Shown piece by piece: positions 43,755-54,179 of a DNA stretch of 64,000 nt (position 1 is the first letter of the stretch; the number at the start of each line of letters is the position of its first letter). Location of the stretch: NCBI GenBank assembly GCA_036873135.1, contig JAPTYO010000018.1, forward strand, positions 9,415,503 to 9,479,502. Direction: 5' to 3'. This DNA is from Clarkia xantiana subsp. parviflora (lineage: Eukaryota > Streptophyta > Magnoliopsida > Myrtales > Onagraceae). Under the pieces are notes generated by a model, which did no database searches, had not been told where the DNA came from, and saw only the letters and a list, made by a program, of their open reading frames with translations. The position numbers and the translations under genes were made by a program.

Positions 43755-46727
43755 TCACTGAAGATGCTTTATTGCTCTGCCATCGAGGTCTTCCAGATAT
43801 TTCCTCTCCCGAGAGCCGTTAAACGGTGGGCCATTGTCACTGGTCACCACCTTAGGAATCCCACATTTGGACATGATGTGGGTCTGGAGGAACTTGACGA
43901 TCTGATTCCCCGTTATTCTGGCTAATGCCTTCGCCTCTATCCATTTTGAAAAAGAATTGATAACTATCGGTAAATACTTACATTGTCCTTGTGCTTGTGG
44001 AAGAGGTCCCACCAAGTCGATGCCCCACTGTGCGAAGGGTCCAGCGCTCTTGATGGATGTCAGGTTGGCCATTGGGGCCACAATACTCGGGGCGTACCTC
44101 TGGCACGCGTCGCATGATCGGACCAACGCCGTTGTTCCTTTGCTCCGATGGTCTATCGGAGACTGCATTTTCTTGATTGCCCTCAATTTCTTTGGGTTTA
44201 CTTCAATTCCTCTTCGGTTCATCCTGGAGCCCAACCACTTCCCTAAATGGACTTTAAAGGCGTACTTTGTCGGGTTCAAGCGAACTTGACGGAGCTTTAA
44301 CCGTTCAAATGCCATGGTGAGGTTGTGCACGTGATCCTTAGTTTGTCGGGACTTCACCAGCATATCATCCACGTAGGCTTCCACGGTTTCTCCCAACATA
44401 TCTTTCGGATCTTTTATGGGGACGGGACGTCCAAACTTTTCTCTAGGATCTGCATCTGTCTGGAGGACAGTCATGGCCTCTCGCCTCCTCCTCCGGGTGG
44501 CATTAACATAGCATTTTCGGGAAGCCACCTGGTCACCTTTGACCTCCCCGACTCCGTGGTCGGTCGGGAACTTCATCTTCTGGTGCACAGTTGAGGCAAC
44601 CGCCATTAGTGGATTGATGGTTGTTCTCCCGATAATTGCGTTGTAGGTCCCAGCGGAATCAACCACGACAAATTCCACGTTCCTCCTTTCTGACTTCCAT
44701 CCGCTACCAAACTTTACTGGTAAGGTGATTACTCCCAGCGGGTAGGAAGTTGAGCCAGAGAACCCAACCATCGGGAAGTTTGCCTCCTTCAGATCTTTCT
44801 TCGTCTTTCCCATGGCCTCCAGCGCGTCCATGAATAGAATGTCGGAGGAGCTTCCTCCATCAATCAGAATTCTCTTCATCTCGAATCCGTCTACATCCAG
44901 AGTTACTACTAAGGCATCGTCGTGCGGGGTCTCCACACCTATGAGATCTTCCGACGAGAAGGAGATCATCATCTCTTCTTTCAAGGTCCAGGATCGGGAC
45001 CTCTTACCCAGCACCACCGCAGTAGGAATCCTAGAGGCGTAAACCTCTCGAGCGGATGAGGTATCCCCTCCAGCAGCAAATCCTCCATGAATCACATTGA
45101 TGACTCGTCTTTCTTTGTGAACACCGGATGACTCTGGATCAGTTCTCTTTTTCTTCGGGGACCGATCGCGGGATCGGGAGCGGGACCGCGACCGGGACCG
45201 AGAGCGGGACCTGCATCGTTTGTCTCCAACAAACTCCTTGAGCTTTCCCTTCTGGATTAGCTTTTCAATCTCCTTTTTCAGCTCTCGACAGTGATTAGTG
45301 TCATGGCCATTTGCGCGGTGAAACCGACAATAGCGATCTGTGCGGGACCCCAGGAATTCTCCATCTTTCTTCGGGGGGTATCTGGAGATACCTTGTTGTT
45401 CCATGACTGTCAGCACTTCCGCCATGGAGCAGTTGAGAGGGATGTCGAGATCTTCCTTCTTATCCTTCCTTGGAGGACGTCTATCATCCCCCCGACCAGA
45501 GCGACCTCGGTCCCGACTACCTTCGTGTTTGCCTTTTGACTTACGGTCGTCGAGAGGCTTGCTCGACTGATTCCCTTTGTTCGATTTTGGGGGCTCCAGT
45601 TCTCCTGCGGCTATCTTTGACTTCTGGACATCGATTTGCCGCTTCACTCTCTTCTGTAATGCTTCCATATTCCACACAGGTTTCTCAGCCACGCTGTGCA
45701 TCAGGTCGGAACCATAGGGGGCCGTCAGGTTCCGAATGAAGGTACGAATTGTTTCGCCCTCCGAGATCTCCTCGTCTATCTCTGCCACACTGGCCGTGTA
45801 CCGCTGGTAGTAATGTGCCAGTGATTCGTCGGGCCTCTGTACCACCAGGGTGAGGGACCTCACACTCTTCAGCAGACGTCGGCGACCCTGGTACTGTCGA
45901 ATGAAACGGTCGTGCATGTCAGCCCAACAGGTGATGCAGCCTGGGGGTAGACTAAAGAACCAGGTCAGGGCTCTTTCTCCCAGTGTATTAGGGAACAGGG
46001 TACACACGATGTCCTCTGTCGGGGCTCTACCCAGACACGCCATAAGATGCTTCTGGACATGACGAACTGGATCTCCTTCTCCGTCATACTCTTTGATCTC
46101 GGGGATACCCAGCCCTGGCGGGGCGAGGGTGTCTATTAGGCGGGGAACGAAGGGATGAGTGGATCGATCCCTCAACTCCGAGACCAGCGGCTTCTGTTCT
46201 CCCATACAGATGTTCACGATCTTTACCACCTGGTCGGGAGTGATGGGGCCATTCAGGGGAATGGTCCTGTGCTGAACTGGTCCTGGCCCATCAACCACGA
46301 ACTTCTCCGGCTGACCGGTCATCTTACCTCCTTCCTGGCCCTGGGGTGGGGCTTCTTGTACGTTCCGACCCTCTGTTGGTAGGGTTGCTTCTTCCAGCGG
46401 AGGCATCTCCTCCTGCCTCCTTGTAGCCTCCCTTCGGTCTAAGAGAGCCTCTACAGCCGCCAGGAACATGGGCATGGCCTCCGCCACGACCCTTGTCAAA
46501 TCCGCAGTCAGGGGGGCCTCCTGCCCCCTGTTATCCTGGTGTCGAGGGGCAACTTCTTCGGGATGCGATCCATTGTGCCCCCCTGTCTGGGAGAGTTCAG
46601 CTGGGGGATGATTTTGATTTTCTCCTTGTTCTGGTACTGAATTCAGGTTTGTTGCAGCAGGGTGACGGGAACCACCAGATTGTCCCCTTCTGTTCTTGCC
46701 AGCCACCATCGAACGAGTAGAAGGCAT
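43755..46727 (-). CDS. gag-pol: Gag-protease with remnants of RT and integrase, 990 residues, single frame (element B)
   Basis: The ATG at 46727 lies 17 bp inside the PBS. The capsid domain occupies about residues 165-400 (YDGEGDPVRHV, LTWFFSLPPG, ESLAHYYQRY). A CX2HX4HX4C knuckle lies near residue 472 (CRFH...GHDTNHC), an arginine/serine tract near 510, and protease LIDGGSSSDI near 624. Then about 620 bp relative to A are missing, joining the protease tail to DMLGETVEAYVDDM, so most RT motifs are gone and only YVDD remains. A second loss of about 1.45 kb removes the RT end, both RNase H domains and the first half of the integrase zinc finger. A third removes the integrase C-terminus, including the catalytic glutamate. 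All three junctions keep the frame. The product should assemble particles but cannot copy or integrate DNA. Confidence 0.9.
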   Translation of the reverse strand: MPSTRSMVAGKNRRGQSGGSRHPAATNLNSVPEQGENQNHPPAELSQTGGHNGSHPEEVAPRHQDNRGQEAPLTADLTRVVAEAMPMFLAAVEALLDRREATRRQEEMPPLEEATLPTEGRNVQEAPPQGQEGGKMTGQPEKFVVDGPGPVQHRTIPLNGPITPDQVVKIVNICMGEQKPLVSELRDRSTHPFVPRLIDTLAPPGLGIPEIKEYDGEGDPVRHVQKHLMACLGRAPTEDIVCTLFPNTLGERALTWFFSLPPGCITCWADMHDRFIRQYQGRRRLLKSVRSLTLVVQRPDESLAHYYQRYTASVAEIDEEISEGETIRTFIRNLTAPYGSDLMHSVAEKPVWNMEALQKRVKRQIDVQKSKIAAGELEPPKSNKGNQSSKPLDDRKSKGKHEGSRDRGRSGRGDDRRPPRKDKKEDLDIPLNCSMAEVLTVMEQQGISRYPPKKDGEFLGSRTDRYCRFHRANGHDTNHCRELKKEIEKLIQKGKLKEFVGDKRCRSRSRSRSRSRSRSRDRSPKKKRTDPESSGVHKERRVINVIHGGFAAGGDTSSAREVYASRIPTAVVLGKRSRSWTLKEEMMISFSSEDLIGVETPHDDALVVTLDVDGFEMKRILIDGGSSSDILFMDALEAMGKTKKDLKEANFPMVGFSGSTSYPLGVITLPVKFGSGWKSERRNVEFVVVDSAGTYNAIIGRTTINPLMAVASTVHQKMKFPTDHGVGEVKGDQVASRKCYVNATRRRRREAMTVLQTDADPREKFGRPVPIKDPKDMLGETVEAYVDDMLVKSRQTKDHVHNLTMAFERLKLRQVRLNPTKYAFKVHLGKWLGSRMNRRGIEVNPKKLRAIKKMQSPIDHRSKGTTALVRSCDACQRYAPSIVAPMANLTSIKSAGPFAQWGIDLVGPLPQAQGQCKYLPIVINSFSKWIEAKALARITGNQIVKFLQTHIMSKCGIPKVVTSDNGPPFNGSRERKYLEDLDGRAIKHLQ

Positions 46728-46743
46728 ATCAGCTTTTTGTTAG

Positions 46744-46763
46744 TTTCCCACAGACGGCGCCAA
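46744..46763 (-). other. Primer binding site of element B
   Basis: The minus strand reads TTGGCGCCGTCTGTGGGAAA, directly adjacent to the 5' LTR. Confidence 0.9.
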
Positions 46764-47461
46764 TGTTGGATCACGGTGGAACTCCGGCACGGATCTTGAC
46801 GGCAATCCTAGCTCCTTTGCTCCACGCAATCCTGCAAGAGGGGATAGACCGGGCGGTGACCCAGAATCCCTCTCCGATGCTTAAATGAGTCTCTCGTATG
46901 ACTGGCAAGCAACAGATATCAAAAGTATTCAATTTCAACGTAACCTGATCTGAGGTGACCTCCTGCCCTTTTATAGGCAAAGAGGTGTCTCAGGTACCTG
47001 GCGAACCGTTAGGGGTGGTTAGCCTGTATCCCGCTTATCTCGTACACGATCTCGCGTATCTTAGCCATGCCCCGCGTATCTCGGCCACGATCCGTGTATC
47101 TTAACCACGTTCCGTATATCTCGGCCACGCCCCGGATATCTTGGCTTTATCCTCTGGTAACGAGTCCCGACTCCCGTCGAGGACTCCAGAGTTATCTCGT
47201 TGTGTCACCGCTCGGGGCCCCTCGTCATCGTGACAGGGCCAATCATTCTCAGGGATTCGTCATCGGGGCCTACTTAAAGGCTTCTCGTCGGGAGCTTTTA
47301 GCTCCACTGTCGGGACCGACTCTGTCGGGACCCTGCTTCGTCGGGACTCCCTTCATCGGGACCCTTCTCCTAGGTCATCGTGACCTTTACTCTGGGCCTG
47401 GTGGGCCTGTTTGCCGTTTCCTCGCCGTTAAAGGGCCTGACGGCTATAATCGGACCCATCA
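46764..47461 (-). repeat. 5' LTR of element B (minus orientation)
   Basis: This 698-bp copy differs from 38744-39441 at about four positions. It is next to the PBS and so is the promoter copy. Confidence 0.95.
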
Positions 47462-48335
47462 GTTATAACCCATCACCGCTATATATATATATATATTACT
47501 AATATTTATACGTATAAATTATTATACTATATAGGTATTAATCTTGTAACAAAAAAAAAAAATATTAATCCAATTATCTCAATTCCCACCATTCTATTTT
47601 TTTTTTTTTTTTGTGGCTAGAGATCCCACAAATCATTTACTATCTTGACTATTGTGTACCCAAGATTCGATATCGATGAACACTCATAAAGGTATATAGT
47701 TCTAATTATACTTATATTTCTTCAGACATTATTTCTCTTCTAAAGTGACTTATGACGTATGAAAACTTCTAGTATACTATAAAATTGCTCTATTCATTAA
47801 CTTATTAATACTATTTTGTCAATGTGTACTAATACATATCTTTTTTTTTTTTCATTGTTACAGTTGCATCTATAAAGTTAATAAAGATAAGTCAATTGAT
47901 GATGTAGAGGAAGATGATGAATCAGCAATAACTGAGAGTAATTCAATTACATGAATATGCCTAATCTTTATGTCTATATTTCTTATTATTAGGTTACCTA
48001 TGTCGGAAGTGATGGCGATTGAGGATCTCAAGTGATAGGCAATTGAAGAAATGTTCTTTAATTAAGTAAATAATTAATGTATGTTTAATTTGGATTTCGT
48101 GTATGAAACAATGAATGTATGTTTTTTGGATTGCGTGTATGAAACAAATGGTGTTGTATTGTTGTATTAGTTTTAATGTTATGTTTAAATGGTTTGACCA
48201 CGGTGAAAAATCATGGTTATGGTTATGATACAAAGAATTATAACCACAATGATTATGGTTATGATATGAGTGAAAAAAATATGATATGATTATGGTATTA
48301 GTGGTACCATCACCATCACCAACCCTAATCCCCTA

Positions 48336-49185
48336 TGTGTCTTAGTGTCTATCATTATGATCTCAACTGTCCATCTCCATCACTCTCTCCTATTTTAATT
48401 TATTATTATTTTGTTATTATAATAATTAGTCCCTTAGGAAACTAAGCTCTCCCACATAGTAGTAACAATTGAATTCCGAGCATAGCATTCCGATTTGTTC
48501 CGAAGCAGGGTGGCTCTAAACAAACCCTCAAAATCCCTACCACCGTGACCTATGTCAGAACAAATCGGAACATAAGTGTCGGAACATATATCACCTCCCC
48601 TCTCCACATGCTGCTATGTGTGTATATATATATACCCCCCTCCCCCCACAAAAAAAAAAAATAATAATAAAAAAAAATTGCATTACTTTAGACACCAAAT
48701 AAAATATCTAATTGTTCAAAATCACGTACAAAACTAATAGCATTAGCTGCACAAATTTTTTTTCTTCTTTATTACTTAAGGTTTAAGTATTTTAAAGATT
48801 TAGATAGTTGTATTTTATTTATTTTCCTAAAATCCCCAATTAGAATGGGTGAATCCTAAATATTTAAAATTGAACGAATAATTCGTAATATTTTAATCTT
48901 TTGATTCACTCAGTAAAACTATTCATTAATTTTTAACACTATAGAGCTCACAATACAAAATTATTCATCCATTCTAATATAATTTTTAGAAAAAAAAATC
49001 ACTAAAACTACTCAACCCATTATAAATAAATAAAAAAATGAAACATTAAGAAAGAATTGTTTCAGTCTTTTTTTTTTTTTCTTTTCTAAAAGATAATAAA
49101 TTAATGCTTCCGTGTTAACGACTTCTGCGCCGATCCTCTAATTTAACGCCTGCTAACGAAGTCACTGTAAGCATATGATGATGAG
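48336..49185. other. AT-rich non-coding region right of the hAT-like element
   Basis: No gene is seen. It contains a small inverted repeat (TTCCGATTTGTTCCG at about 48488 and AGAACAAATCGGAA at about 48558), several poly-A/poly-T runs and a (TA)n run near 48625. It may be old transposon debris. Confidence 0.5.
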
Positions 49186-50773
49186 TGTCGTAAATGGAAA
49201 CCCATTATATGTATATGTTACCTAAGTTAATTGGGTAAATGACACATTAGGGTATTGGGCCAGACCCAAATCCCAAACGATATGAGAGGCCCAAAATATG
49301 GGCCTCCCTTATACATGGGCGGCCAAAACATTAAAGGTGGGTAAAGTGGACTTTTGTCCACTTTACTCCTCCTATAAATAAATACACATTGTTAGGGGAT
49401 TTTTAGGGTTAATTCTTAATCCTTCCTTGGAGGTTTTGGAGAGAAAAGCCCTCCTCTAACACTAAGTTTCGGCCGAACCATATCAACACCAATGCTGTTC
49501 CAATTTTCTTTCTAGCAAACACTCCAGAGATCTGTCCCCTTACCAAGAATCGATCAGAGGCTTTGATGTGGAGAATATACCACGTAGGGCTTCATTCACA
49601 AGAACCCCTACGGGTGCCGACCGGAGGATCGTGAACTCCCTCCTGCGAAGATCTTGGGTCTACGAATAACTGTAGAGGTATGTGAAATCTTCCGCTGCGT
49701 AAATTCGATTACTAGCATGTACCATGATTTAGTTTCCGTAGTGATTACTCCCCGTAATCTAACAGTGGTATCAGAGCCTTTGTAAGGAGTTCATGATTTT
49801 GATAAATTGGTGTTCTTGAAAATTTTATAATTTTGGACCGAAATTTTTAAAAGAGAATTTTAAAATTTCGAATTTTAGAGTTTATGATGGTCCGAAATTT
49901 TCATGATGTTCTTCAGAAAATTGATGTTCATGATCTTCAAGAAAATGGTGATATTTATCAAAATCAAACATTGGATAGTAGATCTTATTAAAATTTGATC
50001 TTAAAATTTGACCACTTGTTTCCAATTACCTGTTTGTGCCGAAAATTTAGGTAAATTACAAGGTAAATTTTTAATTTCTTGGTCACCAAGCAAACAAAAT
50101 TTCGGCCATATTATTAAATAATATTTTTTACCATATTTTAATTTTAAACTAGGTAACAATATATCTATAATTGGGAACATTATGATAGATTCACATTATT
50201 ATATAGAAATATATATAACTATCAATATATCTAAATATTTAAATATGTTAAATATGTTATTGATAGATTTTAGTTACCTAAAAGATTGAGAAAATATATC
50301 GTTAATATTTGTTTCCCTATTTAAGATATTGACAATAAATAAAATATACATTTATATGTATGTGCCGAATTTTAAATATATACATATTGTTGATTGATTT
50401 AATCTTAAAGATAGAATCATGGAAATATATATATGTAATTATTTTGGCCGATATATATATATATATATATTTAATATTAGAAATTATTTTTTATAGTTAA
50501 TGTTACTTAGTGGCTAAGTTAAATATTTTTGGACTTTAAAACCTTACTTGGGCCACAAGTAAACATTTCGGCCCAAACTTTCAAATTTTAATAATTGGGC
50601 CGGTCCAATATGTCAAACCGGGACGAATTTAAATCGAACCAGGTTTTCTCAATCGGGTCGGGTCGGACGGGCTAACTAAGTGGATCTAACCAAACCAGTT
50701 TTGTGAGAACCCTATTTTTGTTGGACCAGTTCGTGTTGGATTGCGGGGACGTAATACTACGGAATACTAAACG
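49186..50773 (+). mobile_element. Ty1/copia-type LTR with PBS and partial interior
   Basis: The LTR candidate 49186-49764 starts TGTCGTAAATGG and ends AATCTAACA. It has a TATA box (CCTATAAATAAATAC near 49372). Directly after it TGGTATCAGAGCC (49766-49778) is the PBS for initiator methionine tRNA that is standard in plant copia elements. The interior to 50773 is AT-rich and shows no reading frame with recognisable Gag motifs, so it may be a non-coding derivative. Element G cuts it at 50779; the rest is not visible. Confidence 0.7.
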
Positions 50774-50778
50774 TGTAC

Positions 50779-51502
50779 TGTTAGGTTCCGAGTCTAGGGT
50801 CAACGGGCGGTCGACCTAAGTCTCGTTCTTCACTGGAGATATCGCGGATTCGGTGCTCTCGGGTTGTGTTGTCCTAGCTTGTGTCCTTCCGTTCTTTGCT
50901 TCGCTTCTCTTCTCGCCCTGCAAGAGGGGCAATACCAGGCACAGAGGGGGGGGGGGGGGGGTGGTGCCTGATGAACCCTCTCCGATGCCTAAGTCAGTAC
51001 AGTTTTTGTAGAGAGATAAAGCTAGAGAGATGTCAGAGCAAAATTATGTAACTTGCCAAGATGATCAAATGAATAGTGGAAGTGTTGTACTTATAGGAAA
51101 CGGTGTCATTAAGGTGGCTTAATGACATCGTTAACCTTTAAACCCAATTAATTACCCTTTAAACACGTAATTAAGACCTTAGGGTACGGAGAAGGTTGGC
51201 GGAAATAAACCGAGTATGGGAGTCCAAGAATGGTGCCGGGGCCCTTGGGGGGAAGGAAAATCCGACCCCCAAGGGTAGGGGTTGGGTGAGGCCACCCAAC
51301 CCCTCCTAGGGGAGGTCGGGTGTGGCCACCCGACCTCACCTAGGTGAGTCTAACTTGGCCGGACGAGTGCTTCGGCCTCGTCCGGACCGTTGGTGTTTTC
51401 GCGAGGTGTTCGGGTTGAAGTTTCGATTTACAATCATTAACGGGGTGATCAAAATGAAACGATTCGGGAGTCAACGGGTTCAAGTTGGGTGTATATCTAT
51501 CA
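50779..51502 (-). repeat. 3' LTR of element G (minus orientation)
   Basis: A 724-bp repeat reads TGTTAGGTTCCGAGTC to GTATATCTATCA on the plus strand, the inverse of the C-type LTR. GCATCGGAGAGGG and CCCCTCTTGCAGG are present inverted (about 50917-50990), as is a G-run of about 20 bases near 50947. The polypurine tract (CATGCCCCGAGTCA on the plus strand) follows at 51503. Confidence 0.9.
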
Positions 51503-52048
51503 CATGCCCCGAGTCAACCATTGGCCTAACCCTTGATTGACTCTATTTTAGGATGGTATGACACGCGCAATTTGAAACCGGGATTTTACCTTCTTGTCTG
51601 AATGCTTACTTACCCATGGATGTGTGCCTCTGACTCTGCCCCCTGCCTTATAAGATAGAGTAATTGTAAATGTCAGAATAGCACGGACACGTGTCCAAGC
51701 ACGCGTCCGTCTGAGGTGGAACTAATAAATCTATCCTTGCTACGGGCGTATATTCGAAAAATACACGCTCACATAGGGATGCAATACGAATACAGCTAAG
51801 CGATTCATACTTCAATTTCATGCCGGGATTTGTCTAAGTGGAGAAAAATTTAATTTTGGTCTAAAATTTTTCTAAGTATGGGATGCTTAAAAATATACCC
51901 ATAGAATACTAACTGTGGTAAGTGTGATTTTAACCACGGTTAATGGGAACTAGAGGTATCAGTTTTTAAATCTGACCCTTGAATTTTTCCTTCCTAAAAA
52001 TCAACGGTGTTGATTTGGCGATTTTAGAAAAAGCCCTATTCTCTTGTA
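51503..52048 (-). other. 3' tail of element G
   Basis: This non-coding block is conserved with 22342-22717 of element C, inverted: AAATAGAGTCAATCAAGGG, the ACACGTGTCC region and AAAATTTTAGACC. From about 51900 to 52048 it forms the upstream region of the antisense gene. Confidence 0.75.
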
Positions 52049-52058
52049 CTATAAAAGG
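52049..52058 (+). promoter_or_regulatory. TATA box of the antisense gene of element G
   Basis: CTATAAAAGG is a near-consensus plant TATA box. It lies about 700 bp upstream of the ATG at 52753, leaving a long leader that includes the 66-bp repeats and may contain non-coding introns. It points away from the LTR and towards the aORF. Confidence 0.6.
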
Positions 52059-52374
52059 GGTAAGTGATTACCTCATTCTCATTGTCCTTTTTCCTTTCTC
52101 TTCTCTTTTAGTCGGTTACGATCCTTGGTTGGATTCGTTTCTTGGGACGCGTGTCGTATTGAGGTACGTGCCTTTTGCTTTTGTGTAAGTGTTGTTTTTG
52201 GGAGACATAATCCCGTCTCTTCCTTGGTTGTTTCTTTACCTGTCTCGTTTTTGATTTGTGGGTCTTCATGGTGATATAGTCCTGTTTGGTTCATCCTCTT
52301 TTGATCTTCTTGCCCCCGTGTTTCTGTTTGCTGGCGTGTGGGGTCTTCTATACTGAGATTATGATTATCTCCTT

Positions 52375-52605
52375 TTGCCCCTGCCTCTGCCTGTTGGCCA
52401 GTGGGGTCTCTCTATGCTGGGGGTTATAACTATCTCCCCTTGCCCCCTGCCTCTGCCTGTTGGCCAGTGGGGTCTCTCTATGCTGGGGGTTATAACTATC
52501 TCCCCTTGCCCCCTGCCTCTGCCTGTTGGCCAGTGGGGTCTCTCTATGCTGGGGGTTATAACTATCTCCCCTTGCCCCCTGCCTCTGCTTGTTGGCTTGT
52601 GGGGT
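52375..52605. repeat. 66-bp tandem repeat in the leader of the G antisense gene
   Basis: About 3.5 units contain CTGCCTCTGCCTGTTGGCCA, GTGGGGTCTCTCTATGCTGG and GGTTATAACTATCTCCCCTTG. The central units are identical. The length is a multiple of three, so open frames run through it on both strands; these are not genes. Confidence 0.9.
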
Positions 52606-52752
52606 CTTCCCATGTCACCTTTCTATTCTTACCTTTTGGCTTTGTATTCGTCGTTTTAGGAGAATGAGTTTTATCTTATGTCCTCTGTCCGCTTTCTGTT
52701 TTCCTTGGGCTAAGCTTGCATTTTTTCGATCAGTAGAACTCTCCGGTGATTC

Positions 52753-53810
52753 ATGAGGAGTAAGAGGCCAGTACGGGTGGGGGTAGTTAACTCCGGGACT
52801 GGACCTTCGATTGCAAAGAGATCGGTTTTTTATGGTGCGTGGAGGATTGGAGGTAAGGGCGGTGGTGATGTTAGAGTACCATCTTCTTTCTATATTGATG
52901 CCCCCCAATCGAGGGTCCGGGAGCCATCTTTTCCTTCTTCCTTGTTTGGTAAGTCTTCGAATGTCTGGGTTTCTTTAGTGTATATTGGTGTTTACTTCGT
53001 ATCTTGCTGTAGGTAGACTTCGTCTTCCACGTCTGAGTCGAAAGGAACTGTCTCGTCCTCCTGTTGATGGGATTGTTGGGTCTGAGTGGGCGCCTTACTA
53101 TGGGCGTGGGGCTCGTTTTGACAATCAATCTTCTTTACAAACTCCTGAGGTTGGAGTTCGTGTTCTGCAGTCTGCTGTTCCTCCTGTCGATCGTGTGCCC
53201 CCTTCTAAAGGGTCGGAGGCAGCTTATGAGTTGGCTCATGATGTGTTGGCTTGCTATGCTTCTGTAACTTTTCTTAGCCGTTTTTACCCTTTAGGACATT
53301 TCATTTTTGCTTTATATGTCTCATCCTTTGTTTTTGTCGTAGGGTATTGCCGACCTTGTTAATTTATCCATCCTTGCTATTGATCTTGCTGAGGAGAGAA
53401 AGGTGCACGAGGACACTTGTGTCTCCCTTAACTCCAAGCTTATTAGTTGTTTGGAGCATAGTCGTATCACGGATTTGCGGTGCCGAGATTTGGAGGGTCG
53501 TATTGCTCTTCTCAAGGAAGAGGTTGAGGCCTTGAGACAAAGGTCTTATCGCGATGAAGTACTTCGGGCTGCTGAGTTGGTGTCCCTTGAGGAGATGTTT
53601 CGTGTGGAGGCGAAAGGGTGTGCTATCGCTGAGTATAAGGCTTCTTCCTCTTATCAGGCTGCTATTGATGTTCGTTGCTCTGTGGCTAAGCGTATTTCTT
53701 TAAAGGCGATTCTCGAGCGTATGTACATGATTGCTCCTGACTTTCCTTTTTCTCAGCTTGGTGATTTGTCTGACTTCGCTGTTAGGCATATTGCTAAGAT
53801 GAGGAAGTAG
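52753..53810 (+). CDS. Intact spliced antisense gene (aORF) of element G, three exons, 304 residues
   Basis: Exons are 52753-52948, 53013-53263 and 53343-53810, with GTAAGT...GTAG and GTAAC...CGTAG introns. The combined length is 915 nt with agreeing phases, ending TAG. The N-terminus is basic and glycine/serine rich (MRSKRPVR, IDAPQSRV). The middle has SEWAPYYGRGARF and SEAAYELAHDVLACYAS. The C-terminal third is a predicted coiled coil (LEGRIALLKEEVEALRQ, VSLEEMFRVEAKG) followed by a short hydrophobic/aromatic end. It lacks the conserved globular domain of the A, B and E genes but shares position, antisense orientation, introns and the C-terminal coiled coil. The product's role is unknown. 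It could act on Gag or on host chromatin, but nothing in the sequence decides this. Confidence 0.75.
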
Positions 53811-54179
53811 TACACTTATCTCTTGTGGTGGTCTCGCGAGTTTGTGGATTGAGGTTCTTCCTAGAGTTTGAAACTCCACCTTTCCTAGTTCTGCCATCTT
53901 TGTTTGATACACTTGTCTTTACTCATGGTATATATGGCAGGGTGATTATCTTTCTTCTCATGATATCTCCCTGTGCCTTAGTGTGTAGTTCTTTGGTTGT
54001 GGACCCTTCCCTTGGCGTGTTTCCTTTACTTATCCTTCTTTTGTGTTTTCCTTCATGCTATACCTACTATTTCATCAAGAAAAAACATTATGTGTTCTTC
54101 ATACCACTTTACTTTGAAATTACTTTCTCCTGGGATCCTTCTTAGTATGGTATAATGATCTTTTCTGATACCCTTTGAA
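53811..54179 (+). other. 3' region of the G antisense gene
   Basis: T-rich non-coding sequence follows the stop, continuing into the minisatellite. No strong polyadenylation hexamer is seen. Confidence 0.5.

Larger units (their letters stand above)
38744..47461 (-). mobile_element. Element B: young Tat-type retrotransposon with in-frame internal deletions
   Basis: Two 698-bp LTRs (38744-39441 and 46764-47461) differ at only four positions by eye. They are flanked by the 5-bp duplication GTTAT (38739-38743 and 47462-47466). The element belongs to the same family as A (same PBS, PPT, aORF and minisatellite unit) but is on the minus strand. The gag-protease part is intact; RT, RNase H and integrase are mostly deleted. 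It is the youngest datable insertion in the window. Confidence 0.95.
38593..48327. mobile_element. Non-autonomous hAT-like element split by element B
   Basis: The left end TAGGGCCGGCAATGGTG (38593) and the right end CACCATCACCAACCCTA (to 48327) are imperfect inverted repeats (13 of 17). The flanks ATCCCCTG (38585-38592) and ATCCCCTA (48328-48335) fit an 8-bp target duplication with one change. Without B and its 5-bp duplication the element is about 1.0 kb. The interior is rich in GGTTATGGTTATGAT repeats on both sides. It has a short run (about 47870-47955) encoding DDVEEDDESA that may be a transposase tail. The assignment rests on the ends only. Confidence 0.5.

Noticed and set aside
52375..52659. 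Repeat proteins on both strands
   Set aside because: 66-bp repeat within the leader of the antisense gene; multiple of three, no support for translation.
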